Assembly: GCA_002179805.1 (NCBI GenBank)
Contig: NAVB01002183.1
Location: 1-12,510 of the forward strand
Length of the DNA stretch: 12,510 nucleotides
Reading direction: 5' to 3'
From: Acanthamoeba lenticulata
Lineage: Eukaryota > Discosea > Longamoebia > Acanthamoebidae
Both the position numbers and the translations under genes were made by a program. Numbering within the stretch: the stretch's first letter is position 1; each line of letters opens with the position of its first letter. The notes beneath the pieces were generated by a model, which saw nothing but the letters and a program-made list of their open reading frames with translations, made no database searches and was not told the DNA's origin. Shown piece after piece: positions 9,201 to 12,510 of this stretch.

Positions 9201-10949
9201 CATACACAAGAAAGTGCAAGCTTGGGGGGGGGAGGGAACAGGACACAAAACGGGGCAGGGAGAATGTACAGGTGGATGACGGGGGTAGGCTTGGACTCCT
9301 CCTGCGCGTCGGCTCCGGCAGAGGCGGCCGTGGCGGGCTTGCCCTTGCCGCCCAGCGCCGCCCAGAAGGCCGCCGCGTCGTCCTTGCTCTGCACCTCCTC
9401 CTTGCCCTCGCCTGCGGGAGCCGCGCGCGGGTGAGGCAAGCGCTCTAGGTGGGTGTGCATGTGTGCGAAGCAGGAGGCGCATAAGCATTACCGAGGACAT
9501 GGACGCTGACGTCGGGGAAGTGCTGCGCCACGCGCTCGCCGAGCGCGAGCGCCTCAGACCGCTCGACCTCGTTGGCCTGGGCGCCATGCCACACAAACAC
9601 GCGCGCCAGCTTGCGCGTGTCTGCCACCACCGTTTGCGTCGTGAGCCAACCTTGGCCAGCCAGAGGCCGCCGCAGGTGAGTGGGGGGGGAGGGTAACAGG
9701 GAGGTTGGCGTTACCGTCGCCGAGGAGGAGCACGAAGGAGTCGCCGCTGTTGAGGGAGCGATAGGAGACTTCCAACTCCGCTACGTGCGGCTTCGTGACG
9801 CCCTTCACACGCAGCAGCGACACGGGCGGCGCGCTCGACTTGGTCGCAGCGGGCTTGGCACCAGCAGCGGCAGCGACCGGCTTGGTCGTGGTGCCGGGCT
9901 TGACGGCGGGCCGAGCCGGTGACGACGCCGGGGACGGGCGCGCAGAGCTCGTCGGCCGCGCGGGCGACGCCACCCGCGAGCTGGGCGTGGGCTTGGCCGT
10001 GCCAGCAGTGGGCCGAGCGGCGGGCTTGGTCGCCGTGGTGGGCCGGGCAGCCGACGTGGCCGGCCTGGCGGTGCCAGCGGGCTTGGCGGCGGCAGTGGTC
10101 GGCCTGGCCGCAGCGGGCTTGGTCGCCGTGGTGGCCGGCTTGGTGCTGGTGGCCGCGGCGGGCTTGGCAGCGGTAGTGGTGGCCGTGGTTGTGCGCCTGC
10201 CGCTAACCGCAACAACGGGGCGAGCTGCAGCCGCGCCTGACGTGGCCGTAGTGGGCCGCGCCGTTGCGGGTCTGGTGGTAGCCGTCGCAGTTGTGGGCCT
10301 GGTGGCGGTCGTCGTGGGTCGTGCCGTCGCGGGCTTCGTCGTAGTGGCAGGCTTGACAGCCGCGGTGGTGCCCGATGTCGTGGTGGCAGGCTTGACTCCC
10401 GTGGAGCGCACAGCAGCGACGGGCTTGGCGCCAGCAGCGGTCGTCGTGGCAGCCGGTCGGGTAGTGGGCCTGACGCTCGTGGGCTTCAGCGGCGACGAAG
10501 TAGTCTGCGCGGACACAAGCACGTCAGTTTTCGACCACGGCGGTCAGGCGACACAGCGACGTACCGAGCCGGGAGGCTTCACGGCAGCTTAATGAAAAAT
10601 AAAAACACACAGAATTAGTTGATGAATTGGTGAAATGAGTGAGAGAAAGGAGCAAAATACCAGGCCTCGGAACTGCAGGCTTGGTTGACACCGGCTTGGT
10701 TGTTGTAGGCCGGACTGCAGCCGCCGAAGTCGGCCGAGCCCCATTCTCACTGGTTGGCCGAGGCTTTGCAGCAGCGGTAGAGCTTGTCGCTCCTGTTGGC
10801 TTAGTGGCGCTAGTCGTAGGCCTGCCCACAGTGGGTCGTGGCTTGGTGACCGAAGTGGCTGCAGATGAGCTGCCAGCGGGCCGAGAGGCAGGGCGGCTAG
10901 TCGGCTTGGCTGCCGAGCCGTTGGCGACAGGTTTCGTAGTGCTGCTCAT
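6224..10949 (-). CDS. Gelsolin-repeat protein with basic Lys/Arg-Pro-rich N-tail and long Glu-rich C-tail
   Basis: Probable actin-regulatory protein; actin binding is not proven. Exons (minus): 10949-10661, 10587-10565, 10504-9715, 9650-9492, 9411-9270, 9161-9071, 8955-8854, 8701-6224; phases agree and give about 1357 residues. Residues 1-330 are Ala/Thr/Pro-rich with many KP and RP pairs. Gelsolin-like repeat 1 spans about 333-445: SLLRVKG, LNSGDSFVLLLGD (Asp359), RVFVWHGAQANEVERSEAL (Glu397) and FWAALGGKG. Repeat 2 spans about 464-567: HLIYEAEDGSVKI, TMAVALDTQYHIYVWVG, then RSGAESAAFLAF. The family pattern GD.F.LD.....VWhG..aN..E is clear in repeat 1. Repeat 2 lacks the helix Glu, having SSNLKLLAPKLA. 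Residues about 590-1357 are mostly Glu with Gln, His and Lys. Donor 9070 (GTCCTC) and acceptor 9651 (CCAAG) are weak but are the only ones found that keep frame. A 5' UTR intron (11034 GTAAGT to 10955 TTCAG) is possible. Confidence 0.85.
6230..8470 (-). repeat. Glu-rich low-complexity tail, polypurine on the minus strand
   Basis: About 740 codons dominated by GAG and GAA, with CAG, CAC, AAG, GAC and GCC interspersed, encode the acidic tail of the gelsolin-repeat protein. The minus strand is a nearly continuous purine-rich run; the plus strand is the matching CTC/CTT run. Lys appears at irregular intervals, so parts could form a single alpha helix while His- and Gln-rich parts are likely disordered. 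A HHHHH run lies near the C-terminus. The final residues are EEEEEGMI. Confidence 0.9.
8201..8257 (-). repeat. GAGCAG hexanucleotide repeat encoding an (EQ)n run
   Basis: On the minus strand the sequence is a run of alternating GAG/GAA and CAG/CAA codons, giving about eight Glu-Gln pairs with one Lys replacement. The near-perfect 6- and 12-nt periodicity suggests recent slippage expansion inside the acidic tail. Confidence 0.75.
9830..10504 (-). repeat. Degenerate Lys/Arg-Pro/Thr/Ala repeats in the gelsolin-like protein N-tail
   Basis: Exon 3 encodes a long array of short units such as TTKPATARPTT and AATSTKPATTATKP. The units share [K/R]-P every 4-10 residues with Ala, Thr and Ser between; exons 1 and 2 carry the same theme. 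The array is strongly basic and almost free of acidic residues, unlike the C-terminal tail. Such Pro/Lys-rich tails bind polyanions or microtubules in other proteins, but no function is shown here. Confidence 0.85.
10565..10587 (-). other. 23-nt micro-exon of the gelsolin-repeat gene
   Basis: The segment lies between an acceptor TTCATTAAG and a GTACGT donor. It joins exon 1 (phase 1) to exon 3 (phase 0) without shifting frame and encodes AAVKPPGS, which continues the KP-rich theme of both neighbours. Skipping it would change the frame (23 nt), so it is probably constitutive. Confidence 0.7.
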
Positions 10950-11169
10950 AATTTCTGAATGCCAACGCGAGGATGCACAAATTTATGGCAACCGATCCAA
11001 TCGATTGCGCAGGATTGAACCGCTCGCAACTTACACAACTGCCAAAAGGCCTTGCCGCGTCTTGTTGATCTGTTGGCCCTGCTGTTTTTGGCGCCAAATC
11101 AACAGTCGACAATATTATGGTCAAGTATGCGAAAAATTTGGTGCGCATCACCAAGAAATCTCTCACCTC
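10950..11169. promoter_or_regulatory. Divergent promoter between gelsolin-repeat gene and right-end unknown gene
   Basis: The minus-strand start at 10949 and the plus-strand start at 11170 are 220 bp apart and divergent. The gap holds a CCAAT motif inside CCAATCGATTG (10995-11005) and an E2F-type palindrome at 11087-11098. It is more AT-rich than the flanking exons. If the plus gene instead begins at the ATG at 10985 (MATDPIDCAG...), the two starts are only 35 bp apart and much of this stretch is coding plus a 47-nt intron (11059-11105). Confidence 0.6.
11087..11098. promoter_or_regulatory. Perfect E2F-type palindrome TTTGGCGCCAAA
   Basis: TTTGGCGCCAAA is a perfect 12-bp palindrome and contains two overlapping TTTGGCGC half sites, the E2F/DP binding consensus. 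It lies 138 bp upstream of the gelsolin-repeat gene ATG and 72 bp upstream of the 11170 ATG. E2F and DP families are widespread in eukaryotes and mark cell-cycle-regulated promoters; binding here is inferred. Confidence 0.5.
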
Positions 11170-12510
11170 ATGGAGGATGAGGTGGGGACCGTACCGGCAT
11201 GGTCCTACCATGCTGGGGTCGCGTTGGCCCTTCCCTATGCGCGCAGTCAGTTTCGCCCAGATGGCGAGCTCGACCTGGGCTTCATGGGCGGATTCTTGTT
11301 GACACGTAAGGACACTCATGATGAGGACGAATCCACAGACGAACCTCCGGCGGAGGTCCGCGCACGTCCGGCATCAACATATGCGCGCTCTATCATGCGG
11401 GCAGAGGAAGACGAGCGCGATCTCTTTGCTTTGGGTGAGAGCTCCATCTTCTCCACCCCGCGTGTGTGGCAACACAGGCTCTGCTCTAATGTACCCACAA
11501 ACTCCGCGTGCAGAGGCCTGCAAGCAGGTCCGGCCAGAGACCACGATCGAGCTGGCCTTCACGAACCCGCACCCGTTCGACCCCGCCAGCTCGACCGACG
11601 CCCAGACAGAGCTGTTCCCGCCGGGTGGCCTGGGCGTGGCGGCACAGGAGCAGGTCCGGTTCCTGGACTCTCTCGCCTTGGGTGTGGCGTAGTTCGTCCT
11701 CTCACGGTACAGGGCGTGTGTGGCGTGTGTTGTCGTTGTGTGTGCGGCAGCTCGCGCGCCTGTTGGTGCACGCGGCGGTGGGCGTCGACTTTGTGCCGTC
11801 GGTGGTGGCCGAAGTGATCGGGCTCGGTGACGCCGACGCCGACGAACGTCCACCACCTGCTTCGGTGGACGCGCAGGCTGAGCGCCTCCAGGACGATGCG
11901 GCCGAGTACATGGCCTGCACGCCTCCCGCCGCCGGCTTTCCCGCCTTCCTGGCCTTTGTCACTGGCCTCGGCCGCGACACGCTTCATATCCTTTCCACCT
12001 CCTTCGTCTTCATTCTCCTTTCCTCTTGTGCTTCGTGTTGGTGCTCGTGTTGTTGTTGTTGTTGTTGGTGTTGTTTTGGCGGTTCGTGGGCTTGCAACCA
12101 CCTGTGGTGTCGTGATGGCTCCCCCTTGACTCTTCCGCCTCACGGATCTGCGCGTTGGAGGACCTCCGCGCGGCCGGAGTTTCGCGCTTGCCGCCGGCCT
12201 CGGACTTCTACGGCGTGGGCTCTACCGTGGGGTATCGCTACTCGCCGCCTTCTTCTTCTTCTTCTTCTTCCTCGCATCGTTGCGTGTGTGTGTGGCTGTC
12301 GATTGACGCTGTTGTGTGCGACACAGCCAACTGCGCGCCATGAACGTGGGGAGCACGCAGGAAGGCCCCTCGCGCCCGTTCATCGCCGTGACGACCCTGG
12401 ACTCTTGCCTCGTCTTCTCCATCATTGGTTTTTGCCCCCCCCCCAATCTCTCTCTCTCTCTCTCGGCACAGGAAAGCATCTCTCACACACACACACACAC
12501 GCGGGGGGGG
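11170..12510 (+). CDS. Unknown multi-exon protein, 3' end beyond window
   Basis: I do not recognise this family. The best model has exons 11170-11434, 11514-11683, 11751-12005, 12161-12231, 12327 to about 12411 or 12427, and a last piece from 12472. Donors are GTGAGA, GTGGCG, GTCTTC and GTATCG; phases agree. The visible part exceeds 280 residues. It begins MEDEVGTVPAWSYHAGVALA, then ELDLGFMGGFLLTRK and an acidic stretch. Next come TTIELAFTNPHPFDP, a hydrophobic/amphipathic segment (FLDSLALGLARLLVHAAVG) and FVPSVVAEVIGLGDAD. It continues with FPAFLAFVTGLGRDTLHI, SDFYGVGSTVG and RPFIAVTTLDSCLVF. No signal peptide or clear membrane span. Weak points are the start, which could be at 10985 via an intron with a poor GTCTTG donor; the GGAG acceptor at 12160; and the last junction. 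An alternative acceptor at 11477 also keeps frame. Confidence 0.5.
12049..12067 (+). repeat. (GTT)6 microsatellite in an intron
   Basis: Six GTT units lie inside the predicted intron 12006-12160 of the right-end gene, within a longer T/G-rich stretch that has no AG until the predicted acceptor. Confidence 0.8.
12249..12270 (+). repeat. (CTT)7 microsatellite in an intron
   Basis: Seven CTT units lie in the predicted intron 12232-12326 of the right-end gene. They may add to its pyrimidine content, although a GT-rich segment separates them from the acceptor ACACAG. Confidence 0.8.
12447..12464 (+). repeat. (TC)9 microsatellite before a predicted acceptor
   Basis: Nine TC units follow a run of ten C residues and directly precede CGGCACAG, so they form the polypyrimidine tract of the last predicted intron. 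Confidence 0.8.
12484..12510 (+). repeat. (CA)8 followed by G8 at the window edge
   Basis: Eight CA units, then CGCG leading into a run of eight G at the right edge. Whether this is coding, intronic or affected by assembly at a homopolymer cannot be decided here. Confidence 0.7.

Noticed and set aside
9795..10592. 265-codon plus-strand Val/Ala/Gly-rich ORF
   Set aside because: It is the antisense of the KP/RP-rich exon; the sense frame joins smoothly to gelsolin-like sequence.
11010..11030. GGTTCAATCC on the minus strand, resembling a tRNA T-loop/B box
   Set aside because: There is no A box, no anticodon arm and no acceptor stem around it, and the motif is one base short of the B-box consensus.
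11117..11302. 61-codon plus-strand ORF starting at 11117
   Set aside because: It is a different frame from the exon that continues through good splice sites; its Trp/Arg-rich composition looks random.
1..12510. Search by eye for CRISPR arrays, insertion sequences, integrated viral genes or toxin genes
   Set aside because: Only low-complexity and microsatellite repeats were found; no spaced direct repeats, terminal inverted repeats, transposase or capsid-like motifs were seen.

Overview
The window looks like nuclear DNA of a free-living amoebozoan, most probably Acanthamoeba. The basis is GC-rich coding sequence, many short spliceosomal introns (about 55-155 nt) with donors that are often GT[A/G]CG, very short intergenic gaps, and eukaryote-only gene families. 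The organism call is inference. No bacterial operon, CRISPR array, mobile element or viral gene was seen. All gene models below were spliced by hand from both strands; every predicted junction keeps the reading frame.

Layout. (1) 1-2579, minus strand: the first six exons of coatomer subunit gamma (COPI coat), cut off by the left edge inside the appendage domain. (2) 2580-2861: a 282-bp divergent promoter holding a perfect 14-bp TGACGTCA-cored palindrome and a 32-nt pure pyrimidine tract. (3) 2862-3492, plus: cytosolic ribosomal protein L14 (eL14) in three exons, the first coding part being only the ATG. (4) 3638-6015, plus: a five-exon, 666-residue protein with an acidic, disordered N-terminal part and a C-terminal coiled coil plus terminal helix resembling CENP-U/Ame1 of the inner kinetochore; this is the most interesting call. 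(5) 6016-6223: a short convergent gap with an AT-rich element that may serve poly(A) addition on both strands. (6) 6224-10949, minus: an eight-exon, about 1357-residue protein with a Lys/Arg-Pro-rich basic N-terminal tail, two gelsolin-like repeats and a very long Glu-rich tail. (7) 10950-11169: a 220-bp divergent promoter holding a perfect E2F-type palindrome. (8) 11170 to the right edge, plus: a multi-exon gene of unknown function, truncated by the window, whose introns hold several microsatellites.

The genes form two divergent pairs and one convergent pair and are not a functional operon: vesicle coat plus ribosomal protein on the left, a candidate kinetochore protein and a candidate actin-regulatory protein in the middle, and an unknown protein on the right. 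What links the middle two is extreme acidic repeat expansion on opposite strands. That expansion also creates very long but spurious antisense ORFs.
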